Assembly (NCBI RefSeq): GCF_003144035.1
Contig: NZ_QFWT01000006.1
Span: 62,001-126,000 of the forward strand
Source: Vibrio albus
Lineage (GTDB): Bacteria; Pseudomonadota; Gammaproteobacteria; Enterobacterales; Vibrionaceae
Direction: 5' to 3'
Length of the DNA stretch: 64,000 nucleotides
The notes below the pieces were generated by a model. The model saw only the letters and a program-made list of their open reading frames with translations. It ran no database searches and was not told where the DNA came from. A program made the position numbers and the translations under genes. Below, piece by piece: positions 34,302 to 43,692 of the stretch. Positions within the stretch are counted from its first letter, which is position 1. The number at the start of each line of letters is the position of its first letter.

Positions 34302-36387
34302 GGTTACCTACCACATTGATCTGTTTGTTCTCAGGAACTTCGTTATAGGACAGTACTGCCAGCCCTTTCGCAAAGGTACGGGCATAACGTGACAGCAGAG
34401 GCCTTAGCTGAGGCATCACCAATAAGATCGGCGGCATGCCCTGCTGTTTCAGTTGTTGCCTGACGACCGGCAGATTCTGCTGGAACTGGTTGAGAATATT
34501 GGGTTCGACCGGGAAGCTATCCAGCATGACGGGACCGGCGGACTGTGCCTGCTGCAGCGAACTGAGCAGGATTTGCTCCAGATCGTTGGATAGCGCGTAA
34601 ACATTCAGATCGTTTTTATCACCGTTGAGAAGGCCGATCAGGGTACGGCGCAGGCTGCAACGGACATCGGCTGCGATCAGGATCGGGTCTTTGGTGTTTT
34701 CCGCACTTTCCAGCATGGTATTAGCGATGGTGCGAATATCTTTCAGCGGTACCTGATCCAGCAGTAACTGACGATAGACTTTAAGCTGTTGAGCCGGAGT
34801 CAGGGCGGCATTCAGGGCTTCCGCCAGTTTAGGAGCTTGTTGGGCGAGCCTCTGCATCAGCAGTTCGACATCATCGTGAGTGAATAATTCGTCCAGATGG
34901 GTTTTCATCACTTTGCTGATGTGGGTGGCGATAACCGTGGCATCATCCACCACCTGATACCCCATATTGAGCGCCTTGGCCTTATTCTGGTGTTCAATCC
35001 AGACGGCGGGAAGCTGGTAAGCCGGGTCGCTGCCAAGTATGCCGTCGATGTCACCGTAGGTTTCTCCCACAGCAATCGCCATATAACGGTCTGGCTCGAT
35101 AAAGCCTTGCTCAATGACTTCGCCGCAAACTGAGATAGTGTATTGGTTGGGCTTGAGGCTCAGGTTGTCGCGGATACTCAGTTCAGGCAGCAGGAAGCCT
35201 GCCTGCTCGGACAGGTTTTTTCTGATCCCGCGGATACGCTGTGACAGTGGCGCGCCCTGAGTTTTATCCACCAGGTGGACCAGACGGAATCCGAGCGCCA
35301 GAGACATGCTGTGGACATGCGGGATATCCTCCCAGCTCAGGGGATGCTCATCCTCATGCTGCATGGCATCTGAGATGGTTTGCAGCTCATCTAACTGATG
35401 TTCGTGGCCGGGGGTTTTGGTTTGTCGCCAGCCAGAAAAAGCCAGCACGGCGGCAAATGAGAAAAAGGCCAGATGCGGCATACCCGGTACGAGGCCGATG
35501 ATCAGCATCACAGCCGCAACCGTAAACAGGGTTGCGGGTGAGGCCAGTAATTGTTTGCCCATCGACTGGGCCATATCTTCATCGCTATCATTGATGCGGG
35601 TGACGATAATCGCCGCCGACGTAGCCAGCAGCAGGGACGGGATCTGGGCGACCAGACCATCACCTATGGTGAGTAGCGCGTAGGTTTTAAAGGCTTCGGC
35701 AGCCGGCAGATCATACTCAAACACCCCGATACTGATCCCACCAAGGATATTGATAAACAGGATCAACAGGCCCGCTATCGCATCCCCGCGGACAAACTTG
35801 GAGGCACCATCCATGGAGCCGTAGAAATCGGCTTCATTGGCCACTTCTTTACGCCGTTGTTTGGCGCGTTCCTGATCAATCAAGCCGGAATTGAGGTCAG
35901 CGTCGATCGCCATCTGCTTACCCGGCAGGGCATCCAGAGTAAAGCGGGCGGCCACTTCCGAGATACGTTCGCCACCTTTGGTGATCACCACGAAGTTGAT
36001 GATCATCAGTATTACGAAGATCACCATACCGACCACATAGTTACCGCCGATCACCACTTCACCGAAGGCCTGAATCACTTTACCGGCGGCATCACCGCCA
36101 TTATGACCATTCAGCAGTACCACCCGGGTCGATGCCACGTTCAGAGTCAGGCGCATCAGGGTGGCGATCAGCAAAATGGTCGGAAAGACGGAGAAATCCA
36201 GAGGTCGTTTGGCTGTGGTGCTGACCAGCAATACCAGAATCGCCAGAACGATATTAAAAGTAAACAGGGCATCCAGCAGTAGCGGGGGCAAGGGGAGAAT
36301 TACCATCGCCAGTATCATGAGAAGGGTCACGGGAATACCCACGTACCCTTTGCCGGTTGTTCTGAGTGTCTGTATCCAGTTAAGCAT
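34294..36387 (-). CDS. flhA: Lateral flagellar export protein FlhA
   Basis: FlhA, the export-gate protein, 697 residues. Eight N-terminal membrane helices (start GYVGIPVTLLMILAMVILPL), the FHIPEP signature around FTLDALPGKQMAIDADLNSG (near residue 150), and a large cytoplasmic C-terminal domain that docks chaperone-substrate complexes. Length is typical (690-700). It follows flhB after 11 bases, and the degenerate EAL gene overlaps its end. Confidence 0.96.
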   Translation of the reverse strand: MLNWIQTLRTTGKGYVGIPVTLLMILAMVILPLPPLLLDALFTFNIVLAILVLLVSTTAKRPLDFSVFPTILLIATLMRLTLNVASTRVVLLNGHNGGDAAGKVIQAFGEVVIGGNYVVGMVIFVILMIINFVVITKGGERISEVAARFTLDALPGKQMAIDADLNSGLIDQERAKQRRKEVANEADFYGSMDGASKFVRGDAIAGLLILFINILGGISIGVFEYDLPAAEAFKTYALLTIGDGLVAQIPSLLLATSAAIIVTRINDSDEDMAQSMGKQLLASPATLFTVAAVMLIIGLVPGMPHLAFFSFAAVLAFSGWRQTKTPGHEHQLDELQTISDAMQHEDEHPLSWEDIPHVHSMSLALGFRLVHLVDKTQGAPLSQRIRGIRKNLSEQAGFLLPELSIRDNLSLKPNQYTISVCGEVIEQGFIEPDRYMAIAVGETYGDIDGILGSDPAYQLPAVWIEHQNKAKALNMGYQVVDDATVIATHISKVMKTHLDELFTHDDVELLMQRLAQQAPKLAEALNAALTPAQQLKVYRQLLLDQVPLKDIRTIANTMLESAENTKDPILIAADVRCSLRRTLIGLLNGDKNDLNVYALSNDLEQILLSSLQQAQSAGPVMLDSFPVEPNILNQFQQNLPVVRQQLKQQGMPPILLVMPQLRPLLSRYARTFAKGLAVLSYNEVPENKQINVVGNLG

Positions 36388-36398
36388 CTGATCGTCCG

Positions 36399-37526
36399 TT
36401 AATGCTGTAAATGTTTAGGTATAGCGAAAGCTGGCAGAGGCTGGGGCTGGTTACCCTGACCTTGTCTGAAGGCTTTCAGTTGTAATACGTAAGTGAGAAT
36501 ATGCGCTACCGCTATATAGAGTTGGTTCGGTACTGCCTGTTCTATCTGAGTGGTGTGGTAGATAGAGCGGGTCAGTGGCGGTGAGCTGATCACCTCGACC
36601 TGACTCTCGCGGGCGATGCGCTGAATGTGCATGGCCACATCGTCGATGCCTTTCGCGACGACAAACGGTGCGTCATAGACCGCCGGATCATACTTAATGG
36701 CGACCGCATAATGGGTCGGGTTAATGATCACCACATCGGCATCCGGTACGGTTTTTTCTATTTTCCGCCGGGCGAACTGCTGCTGAACCTGACGGATGCG
36801 CTGTTTGACTTCTGGACGCCCTTCGTTGTTTTTGAACTCTTCTTTCAGCTCCTGCTTGGTCATTTTCAACTGCTTCATATGCTCCCAGCGCTGGTAGGGG
36901 ATATCGACCAGTCCGAACAGCAGCAGCGTACAGCCCATTAGCAACACGCCGTCAAACAGGATCTGCAAAATAAGCATAACCCCTTGTTTAAAGGGCATAC
37001 CCTGCATGCCCAGCAGTTCGATCAAATGACTATCCAGATAGGTGTAGAGCAGCAACAAAATCACACAGACCTTTAACGACGACTTGAGTAGTTCGGCCAG
37101 AGAGCGGGTAGAAAACATACGTTTGATGCCGGACAGAGGATTCAGTTTGGACAGTTTGGGAAAGACGCCCGGCAGGTGAAACAGCCAGCCGCCCAGTACC
37201 ATGCTGCCGCCAATGGTCGCCAGCAGAATAACGGCGAACAGGGGCAGCAGCAGTTGAATGATGATACCCAGACTGTTGCCCAGATGTTCCAGTGTTTGCC
37301 ATGGATTCTCTAAATCAGCCCGGGTCAGGCTCATATTAAAGCGAAATACGCCGGACAGGCTGTGCCAGACAGACTCTATCTGAGTATAGAAAAACAGCGC
37401 CACCACGATGAACAGCAGGGAGGTGGTGAACTCTTTGGCCCGAGGTATTTGCCCTTCGCTACGGGCTTTTTTTATTTTCTGTGGTGAGGCTTTTTCGGTT
37501 TTATCCTGAGACGACTGATTACTCAT
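36399..37526 (-). CDS. flhB: Lateral flagellar export protein FlhB
   Basis: FlhB, the export specificity switch, 375 residues. Four membrane helices and a C-terminal cytoplasmic domain with the autocleavage motif NPTH in VIINPTHYAVAIKYDP (near residue 270). It interacts with LafE (FliK type) to end hook export. Its start overlaps the fliR stop by four bases. Confidence 0.96.
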   Translation of the reverse strand: MSNQSSQDKTEKASPQKIKKARSEGQIPRAKEFTTSLLFIVVALFFYTQIESVWHSLSGVFRFNMSLTRADLENPWQTLEHLGNSLGIIIQLLLPLFAVILLATIGGSMVLGGWLFHLPGVFPKLSKLNPLSGIKRMFSTRSLAELLKSSLKVCVILLLLYTYLDSHLIELLGMQGMPFKQGVMLILQILFDGVLLMGCTLLLFGLVDIPYQRWEHMKQLKMTKQELKEEFKNNEGRPEVKQRIRQVQQQFARRKIEKTVPDADVVIINPTHYAVAIKYDPAVYDAPFVVAKGIDDVAMHIQRIARESQVEVISSPPLTRSIYHTTQIEQAVPNQLYIAVAHILTYVLQLKAFRQGQGNQPQPLPAFAIPKHLQH

Positions 37527-38299
37527 ATGCCTCCCGTGATATAGCGTTGCAGCTCATTCAGGGTGACGTGTACCAGCTCGGTATAACGGGCCGGGACATT
37601 GCTCACGGAGATCAGTACGGCGAACAGACCGAGCAGCATGGTCATCGGAAAACCCAGCGCGTACACGTTCAGGCTGGGGGCGGCCCGGTTCATCACGCCG
37701 AAACTGATATTGGCCAGCAACATGGAGACGATGGCCGGCAGCGCCAATGCCAGTGCTGCCGTAAACATCCAACTGCCCATATTGATGACGCCCTGTATCG
37801 ATACGTCGGATAATCCGGAGCCGACCGGCCATACCGAGAAGCTCTGTACCAGAATATCGATGACCAACAGATGGCCTTCCAGAGCCAGAAACAGCAGCAT
37901 AGAGAAGATCTGAAACATTCTCCCTAATACCGCGACCGAGAGCCCGTTTACCGGATCGTTCATGATGGCCATCGCCAGTCCCATCTGCATGGAGACAATC
38001 TGACCCAGCATGGTCAGGACAGTAAACAGCAGATGCAGGATTAGGCCGAAAAGGATGCCCCATACGGCTTGTTCCAGTGCCAGTCCAATGGCGGCGAAAG
38101 AGAGCAGATCAATCTGCGGCATGGCGGGCATAAGAGGGGCAGTAATCACCACCAGAGACAACGCAAGTAATGCCCGGACCCAGACCGGAATCAGGGCATC
38201 GCCAAAGAACGGCATGGCCAGCAGAGCAGCCCCCATACGGAAAAAAGGCCACCAGAACTGGCCCATCCAGGCATTCAGTTGTTCGAAACTCATCTCCAC
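37523..38299 (-). CDS. fliR: Lateral flagellar export protein FliR
   Basis: FliR, an integral component of the export gate, with about six membrane helices and the family motif GLALEQAVWGILFGLILHLL. Start uncertain: ATG at 38293 gives MSFEQLNAWMGQFWWPF but lies 14 bases from the GGAGGAG site, whereas GTG at 38299, two codons earlier, is eight bases from it and is taken here. An in-frame TTG at 38326 is possible but would overlap fliQ. The stop overlaps flhB. Confidence 0.94.
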   Translation of the reverse strand: MEMSFEQLNAWMGQFWWPFFRMGAALLAMPFFGDALIPVWVRALLALSLVVITAPLMPAMPQIDLLSFAAIGLALEQAVWGILFGLILHLLFTVLTMLGQIVSMQMGLAMAIMNDPVNGLSVAVLGRMFQIFSMLLFLALEGHLLVIDILVQSFSVWPVGSGLSDVSIQGVINMGSWMFTAALALALPAIVSMLLANISFGVMNRAAPSLNVYALGFPMTMLLGLFAVLISVSNVPARYTELVHVTLNELQRYITGGI

Positions 38300-38318
38300 C
38301 AGATTGACTCCTCCGCCA

Positions 38319-38588
38319 TTACCCAATCATGCCGGGGATGTTGTGAAACAGGTAATCGAACAGGTCCATCAGCTTACGGATCATCCAGTGTCCGGCAAAA
38401 ATGACCATCAATAGCGTGACCAGCAGACGGGGCAGAAAGCTCAGCGTCTGTTCATTGATTTGGGTGGCAGCCTGAAAGATAGCGATAACCAGGCCGACCA
38501 GCAGGCCGGGGATAATCAGGACCATGACGATATTGATGATGATCCATACCGCATCGGATATCAGGGTGACCGCAAGTTCCGGTGTCAT
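38319..38588 (-). CDS. fliQ: Lateral flagellar export protein FliQ
   Basis: FliQ, a two-helix export-gate subunit of 89 residues, the usual family length. Motifs: MTPELAVTLISDAVWIIINI and VGLVIAIFQAATQINEQTLS. It assembles with FliP and FliR as the core channel. Located between fliP and fliR, the canonical order. Confidence 0.96.
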   Translation of the reverse strand: MTPELAVTLISDAVWIIINIVMVLIIPGLLVGLVIAIFQAATQINEQTLSFLPRLLVTLLMVIFAGHWMIRKLMDLFDYLFHNIPGMIG

Positions 38589-38600
38589 GGTGTTTCCTCT

Positions 38601-39377
38601 TTATCCGAAACTGGCAGACAGGGTGCCGACCGTCATGGCCCAGCCATCAACCAGTACAAAAATTACCAGTTTGAACGGCAGGGAGACAATCAGTGGAGAC
38701 AGCATCATCATCCCCATCGCCATCAGCACACTGGCCACCACCAGGTCGATGATCAGAAAAGGGATAAACAGCATAAAGCCGATCTGGAAGGCGGTCTTCA
38801 GTTCGCTGATAACAAAGGCCGGCAGGACAACGGCAAAGGAGATGTCTTCAACGTTCTGATCCAGCGGTTCATTGGCGATGCGCAGCATCTGCTCCAGCGC
38901 GGTTTGCTGGGTCTGACGCAGCATAAATTCCCGCACGGGCTTTTCCGCTGTGCTGAAAGCCTGCATCAGCGTGATTTCACCAGCGTCGTAAGGCTTGAAG
39001 GCGTGGTCATACACATCACTCCAGACCGGACGCATAATCAGGATAGTCAGCGCCAGAGTGATACCCACCAGTACCCGGTTAGGCGGGCTCTGTTGCAGAC
39101 CCAGAGCCTGACGCAAAATCGCCAGCACGATAATAATGCGGGTAAAACTGGTCGCCATGAGCAGAAAGGCCGGAATAAAGCTCAGCGCCGTCATCAGCAA
39201 CAGAATCTGTAGCTTGACACTGTAGGCCTGTTCGGTTTGACCGTCGGTTACCGTCAGGATGGACAGCCCGCCATTGTCGCCAAGAGGGGCGGCGATAGCC
39301 GCATGGCTGACACCAGCGGTCATCAGCCCCAGTATAATCAAAGACCAGAAGAGACGGACTGGCAGAACACGTTTCAT
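38601..39377 (-). CDS. fliP: Lateral flagellar export protein FliP
   Basis: FliP, an export-gate subunit of 258 residues with a cleavable signal peptide and four membrane helices. Family signatures: [40 protein letters not shown] and [20 protein letters not shown]. It begins 2 bases after fliN. The gene usually found here, fliO, is absent. Confidence 0.96.
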   Translation of the reverse strand: MKRVLPVRLFWSLIILGLMTAGVSHAAIAAPLGDNGGLSILTVTDGQTEQAYSVKLQILLLMTALSFIPAFLLMATSFTRIIIVLAILRQALGLQQSPPNRVLVGITLALTILIMRPVWSDVYDHAFKPYDAGEITLMQAFSTAEKPVREFMLRQTQQTALEQMLRIANEPLDQNVEDISFAVVLPAFVISELKTAFQIGFMLFIPFLIIDLVVASVLMAMGMMMLSPLIVSLPFKLVIFVLVDGWAMTVGTLSASFG

Positions 39378-39379
39378 GT

Positions 39380-39757
39380 TTAGTCACCGATAGAGTCGAG
39401 TGGCGACTCCAGTACATCGATCAGACGCATACCGTATTTATCGTTAATCACCACCACTTCTGCATGGCCCATCAGCGAACCGTTGACTTTCACGTCCAGA
39501 GGCTCGCCATTGAGCTTGTCCAGCTCAATCACACTGCCTTCTCCTGCTTTCATCAGTTCACCAAGAGAAAGCTCTGTGCTGGACACTTCCAGAGTCACGG
39601 TCACCGGGATTTTCCGGAAAAAACTCAGGTCCCGCTCTGCCATCGTATCTGCCGCAGCGGTAGGGGCGGTGTCGCTGTCAAACGATTCCAGTTCCAGATC
39701 GTCCAGCATCAGGTCATCGGCATTGAAAGCCGTTTGCTCGTTAACATTACTCATCAT
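39380..39757 (-). CDS. fliN: Lateral flagellar switch protein FliN
   Basis: FliN, a C-ring switch protein of 125 residues. An acidic N-terminal tail ([14 protein letters not shown]) precedes the SpoA domain with [20 protein letters not shown] and [21 protein letters not shown] closing strands ([17 protein letters not shown]). ATG at 39757 has AAGGA six bases upstream; a second ATG follows directly. It forms the lower C-ring with FliM. Confidence 0.95.
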   Translation of the reverse strand: MMSNVNEQTAFNADDLMLDDLELESFDSDTAPTAAADTMAERDLSFFRKIPVTVTLEVSSTELSLGELMKAGEGSVIELDKLNGEPLDVKVNGSLMGHAEVVVINDKYGMRLIDVLESPLDSIGD

Positions 39758-39759
39758 GT

Positions 39760-40578
39760 TCAGTCCTTCAGAATTAATACCAGCTGTCCATTTTGTTCAG
39801 CCACATGTCCGGTAAACAGGCGTTCCTGGCCGATGCTGACAGGCATGTTGGAAAGCAGTTCTATATTGATGATGTCGTCAGGTTGTAGTTTCAGTACCTG
39901 ATCTAAAGGCAGGGTTTTACGGCACAAGACGGTGTTTAGCCTGACCGGGGTATTCTCCAGGGCTTTATCAAATTTATCCTGGATAGCCGGATGAGTGCCT
40001 AAGTTCAGCTCGTCGACCAGCGTTTGTACCAGAGTGCTGTCCAGGTCAATATACAGTGACCCGGATATGTCATTTAAACTGAGCGTAAATTCTGCGCGCA
40101 GGCTGATCTCTTTGCCGCTGATCGCATCCACAATGTGCCACATATCGGCCGGCGCAATATGGGAAGCAAACAGCTTCGCGATACGTTGTTGCAGGCGCAG
40201 ATCGCTGCTGGTGATAGCGTGGGTGATGGCTCCGCTGTCGTCAGGTGTGCGCTTTACATCAGCGGCATAGAAGCCGTCGGACAGGCGCATCAGTAGATCC
40301 ATCGGCATGCTGGTTGTGATAAGCCCGCCTTCCTGATGCCGGAGTATTGCTGGCTTTTGCTCATAGGTTTTCGATTCTTTAGCCTGAACGTCAATACCAT
40401 TAAATAATAAACTGATACCTGGCTCTTTTAGCCACTTTCTGAGCAGGTGTGTTATTTCTGAGGTTGCCTGGAGCAAAATAGTATGCAACTCATTCTTTAT
40501 TGAATGAATAGGTTTGCCCAATAATTCAACACTGACACTCGTTATGTCTGCATCTGGTTTATTATTCAATCGTTTCAT
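39760..40578 (-). CDS. fliM: Lateral flagellar switch protein FliM, N-terminally reduced
   Basis: FliM-type switch protein, 272 residues compared with about 330-360 for polar and enteric FliM. The C-terminal SpoA domain (ENTPVRLNTVLCRKTLPLDQ, LQPDDIINIELL) is clear. The N-terminal CheY-binding peptide (LSQxEIDALL type) is not present; the protein starts MKRLNNKPDADITSVSVELL. The middle domain is shortened, and the GGxG FliG-binding motif is not evident near MRLSDGFYAADV. First gene of fliM-N-P-Q-R-flhB-flhA. Chemotactic switching through direct CheY binding may be lost or altered. Confidence 0.9.
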   Translation of the reverse strand: MKRLNNKPDADITSVSVELLGKPIHSIKNELHTILLQATSEITHLLRKWLKEPGISLLFNGIDVQAKESKTYEQKPAILRHQEGGLITTSMPMDLLMRLSDGFYAADVKRTPDDSGAITHAITSSDLRLQQRIAKLFASHIAPADMWHIVDAISGKEISLRAEFTLSLNDISGSLYIDLDSTLVQTLVDELNLGTHPAIQDKFDKALENTPVRLNTVLCRKTLPLDQVLKLQPDDIINIELLSNMPVSIGQERLFTGHVAEQNGQLVLILKD

Positions 40579-41057
40579 TGTTCGTTATCTGAAATATTAG
40601 TGTAAAAAAACGGTAATCTATATCGGCTTGGTATTATTCTCTTTATTTTAAATTAGGCGTTTGTCTATTTTTAATGCTGAGATTAACCTACATAAAAGGT
40701 TTTTAATTAGCTCATTTTGCTAAACTGTGATCTTAGTCCACGCATTAAAATTTTACCAAAAATGGGGCTTTTTTTGACAAAAATTTAATGCAAGCTTACA
40801 TACCCAGATAGGCAGTCTGCATCAAATGAACACTTGTTTTATATAATATTGATGTAAGTTACTGTATTTAATTTTAATTTTAATTTTAGTTTTGCGAGAA
40901 AATTTATCGTGAATGGCAATCATCTGGAATTTCAATGGAAAGCGGTTTCATGATGGTTATTTAACAATAAATAAAATTTATTAATTAGCTCGGGCGGCTG
41001 CATTTTGGCGGTCTTAACATTTTAATATAAAATTTAACATAATGTTAACTCACGGAT
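40579..41057. promoter_or_regulatory. AT-rich divergent control region fliM / motY-lafK
   Basis: A 479-bp, very AT-rich region between the divergent fliM and motY operons, the master regulatory switch point of the cluster because lafK lies in the motY unit. It contains three tandem ATTTTA copies (40871-40888), and a 15-bp palindrome TTAACAT-A-ATGTTAA (41034-41048) that ends ten bases before the motY start. No sigma-54 or sigma-28 site was seen, which fits a class 1 promoter. The base composition suggests H-NS binding. No gene is seen in it. Confidence 0.6.
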
Positions 41058-41945
41058 GTGAAAATATATTTTATTATGTTTCGGTATTACTCTCTTTCAA
41101 CAGCACTTATCTTGTCCGTGTTAAGCTCTTATTGTGGGTTTTCGCTGGCAAAAGACATATCTGTTCCTATGGATATTTCCAGGTGGGAATATAAAGGAGA
41201 CCAGTTCAGCTGTTTATTAAATCAAAAAATAAAAAATTTTGGTGATGTTGCGTTTATTGCTGAACCCAACCATATTCTCCAGTTTCAACTATCCAGTTTC
41301 CGGTTTCCTCAGCCAGTTGACCATGCCCGGGTTTATTTTCTACCTTCCCCTTATCTGGACAGTCAGAAGAAAGAGTTGGTTACCCAACAGGCTGTCATTA
41401 AAAATCAAAAGGTTATATTTACTCATTCTGTTGCCGGATTAGTGTCTGCGGTGTCTCGTGGAGCCTGGATCCAAGTGACGACGGATGCTTCCGGGGAGTC
41501 ATTCTCTGTCCGTCTTCCGGCCGTCAATATTAACGAGCCAATGGCGCGCTTTAATCAGTGTCGCGCCGCATTGCCGGACATGTCATTTAAGCAGGCCAGA
41601 GATACTGAACTGCATTATCAGTTAGGCCAGAGAACCGTTAATCCGGAGCAGAAACATATTTTGTCGCAACTGGCGCATTATGTGCGGCTGGATAAAAAAG
41701 TGACTCATGTATTGATCGATGGTCATACGGACAATGTTGGCTCTGCAATAGGAAATAGACAGATATCCCGTGTCAGAGCCGACGACGTTGCCAGCATACT
41801 GGAAGCGGAAGGGGTTCGCTCCGCCTTGATTGAAGTACGTGCCCACGGGGCGCGTTATCCGGTCGCCAGCAATGAAACCGAGCAAGGGCAGGCCAGGAAC
41901 CGTCGGGTGACGATCAGGGTTATTCGTTCTGAAGGAAAAGGATAA
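41058..41945 (+). CDS. motY: Lateral motor accessory protein MotY
   Basis: MotY-type protein of 295 residues with a signal peptide (hydrophobic core LSTALILSVLSSYCGFSLA, cleavage near residue 31) and a C-terminal OmpA-like peptidoglycan-binding domain (about 185-290, IDGHTDNVGSAIGNRQISRV, ending QARNRRVTIRV). MotY forms the T ring beneath the L/P rings in vibrios and recruits stators. Start is GTG at 41058; an in-frame ATG six codons later lacks a ribosome-binding site. First gene of motY-lafK-fliEFGHIJ. Confidence 0.92.
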   Translation: MKIYFIMFRYYSLSTALILSVLSSYCGFSLAKDISVPMDISRWEYKGDQFSCLLNQKIKNFGDVAFIAEPNHILQFQLSSFRFPQPVDHARVYFLPSPYLDSQKKELVTQQAVIKNQKVIFTHSVAGLVSAVSRGAWIQVTTDASGESFSVRLPAVNINEPMARFNQCRAALPDMSFKQARDTELHYQLGQRTVNPEQKHILSQLAHYVRLDKKVTHVLIDGHTDNVGSAIGNRQISRVRADDVASILEAEGVRSALIEVRAHGARYPVASNETEQGQARNRRVTIRVIRSEGKG

Positions 41946-41953
41946 GCGCCATC

Positions 41954-43285
41954 ATGCAGTGTAAAAAGATACAGCTCATAGAACCTGATCTGGATACCGC
42001 AAACCAGATGGCCGGCATTCTGGCTCTGGCAGGGTATCAGGTTATCCACTCCACCTCTGGCAGAGAGGTGCTGAGTGGTCAGGATGCCTCGATCACTCTC
42101 ATTAGCTCGGAGCTGTCTGATATAAGTATGACGGACTGGATTCGTCGTCATCAGCAGAGCGGGTCGGGCAGAAGCGCCATTGCGGTGGTGAATCAGGATC
42201 AGGGCTTGCTGGCGGCTGATGCCATGAAGGCCGGAGCAACCGATTATCTGTTACGGCCATTTGAGCCCAATCAGCTTCTGAGCCTGTTGCGCCGGGTGGA
42301 AACCCTGGAAAAACCGATGGCGAATATTGTTGCTGAGTCCTGGCGCAGTAAGCAGGTTCTGCAACTGGCTCATCGGGCGGCCTGCACCAATGCAACGGTA
42401 CTGATCACCGGTGAATCCGGGACGGGTAAGGAAGTACTGGCCCGTTATGTTCATGAACATTCTTCCCGTAGTAAAGCTCCGTTTGTGGCGGTGAACTGTG
42501 CGGCTATTCCCGAGAGCATGCTGGAAGCGGTACTGTTCGGTCATATGAAAGGGGCGTTTACCGGGGCGACCCAGACCCAGACAGGGAAATTTGAGGAAGC
42601 CAACGGCGGCACTATTTTGCTGGACGAAATAGCCGAAATGTCGCCGGCTTTGCAGGCTAAGCTGTTGCGCGTCTTACAGGAGCGGGAAGTGGAGCGTATC
42701 GGCAGCCATAAAACGGTCAAATTAGATATCCGGGTGGTGGCAGCCACCAATCAGGATTTGCGGGTGGCGGTTCAGAAAGGAATCTTTCGTGAAGATCTCT
42801 ATTATCGCCTGGATGTGCTGCCTCTGCACTGGCCTCCGCTTCGTGAACGACCGGAAGATATTCTGCCGCTGTGCCGGTTCTTTGTGCAGAAATATCAGGA
42901 AAAGAGTCAGTGCCGGCTTGGCGAAGATGCGCAGGGGGCCCTGCTTCAGTACCACTGGCCCGGCAATATCCGGGAACTGGAAAACATTATTCAGCGGGCC
43001 CTGGTGATGCGCCACGGTGATGTGATTACCGCTCAGGATTTGATGCTGCCGATGGAACATATGAACGGACAGCAGAGTCATCGGGCTATGCAGGAATGTG
43101 GTCATATTGAGGCCAAGAAAAAAGCGGAATTTCAGTACATCATTGATACCTTGCGTCAGTTCGGTGGTAACCGGACCCAGACTGCAAATGCTCTGGGTGT
43201 GACGACCCGGGCATTGCGTTACAAATTAGCCGCCATGCGTGAGCAGGGCATTGATTTACAGGCTGTGCTGGGATCAGCAGCTTAA
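41954..43285 (+). CDS. lafK: Sigma-54-dependent lateral flagellar regulator LafK
   Basis: LafK, an enhancer-binding activator of sigma-54 promoters, 443 residues. The receiver-like N-terminal domain (about 1-120) lacks the phosphoacceptor aspartate: the position reads S-S-E in ITLISSELSD, so it is probably not controlled by phosphorylation. AAA+ domain (about 130-350) with Walker A GESGTGKE, the sigma-54 contact loop KGAFTGATQ and Walker B GTILLDEIAEM. C-terminal Fis-type helix-turn-helix (QFGGNRTQTANALGVTTRAL). It should activate the flgB and lafB promoters found in this window. Confidence 0.95.
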   Translation: MQCKKIQLIEPDLDTANQMAGILALAGYQVIHSTSGREVLSGQDASITLISSELSDISMTDWIRRHQQSGSGRSAIAVVNQDQGLLAADAMKAGATDYLLRPFEPNQLLSLLRRVETLEKPMANIVAESWRSKQVLQLAHRAACTNATVLITGESGTGKEVLARYVHEHSSRSKAPFVAVNCAAIPESMLEAVLFGHMKGAFTGATQTQTGKFEEANGGTILLDEIAEMSPALQAKLLRVLQEREVERIGSHKTVKLDIRVVAATNQDLRVAVQKGIFREDLYYRLDVLPLHWPPLRERPEDILPLCRFFVQKYQEKSQCRLGEDAQGALLQYHWPGNIRELENIIQRALVMRHGDVITAQDLMLPMEHMNGQQSHRAMQECGHIEAKKKAEFQYIIDTLRQFGGNRTQTANALGVTTRALRYKLAAMREQGIDLQAVLGSAA

Positions 43286-43299
43286 TTTGGAGAGAACAG

Positions 43300-43686
43300 A
43301 TGACAACCAATAGTTTGATGCAGATGGCAGAAGCCCAGCAACTTATGTTAGGCAAGATGCAGACAATGGAATCGCTGGCACAGCCCAACTTTGTGGTGGC
43401 GGCCAATCCATTTGACCAAACCGTATCTGCCGCGGAGATGACCAACAAAGTCACACTGAATGAGCCGCTTTCTTTTTCCGGTGCCATGCGTCAGGTGCTT
43501 GATACGGTCAATGCACAGCAGACGGATGCCAGTAACCGTATGACCGCAGTTGAAACGGGAAAAAGCGATGATTTGGTGGGGGCTATGATTGCCAGTCAGA
43601 AAGCCAGCCTTTCTTTTTCTGCCCTGATGCAGGTGCGAAACAAGGTGGTGGCTTCTTTTGAAGATGTGATGAAAATGCCGGTGTAA
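43300..43686 (+). CDS. fliE: Lateral flagellar basal-body protein FliE
   Basis: FliE, the MS ring-rod adapter, 128 residues. The conserved C-terminal helices are seen in MIASQKASLSFSALMQVRNK; the N terminus is longer and less conserved than usual (about 105 in enterics). A GGAGAGA site precedes the ATG. It starts 14 bases after lafK, so it shares its transcript. Confidence 0.93.
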   Translation: MTTNSLMQMAEAQQLMLGKMQTMESLAQPNFVVAANPFDQTVSAAEMTNKVTLNEPLSFSGAMRQVLDTVNAQQTDASNRMTAVETGKSDDLVGAMIASQKASLSFSALMQVRNKVVASFEDVMKMPV

Positions 43687-43692
43687 ATAACG

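Noticed and set aside
38460..39212. A 250-codon plus-strand frame over fliQ/fliP
   Set aside because: Shadow of fliQ and fliP; His/Gln/Asp-rich translation with no domain.
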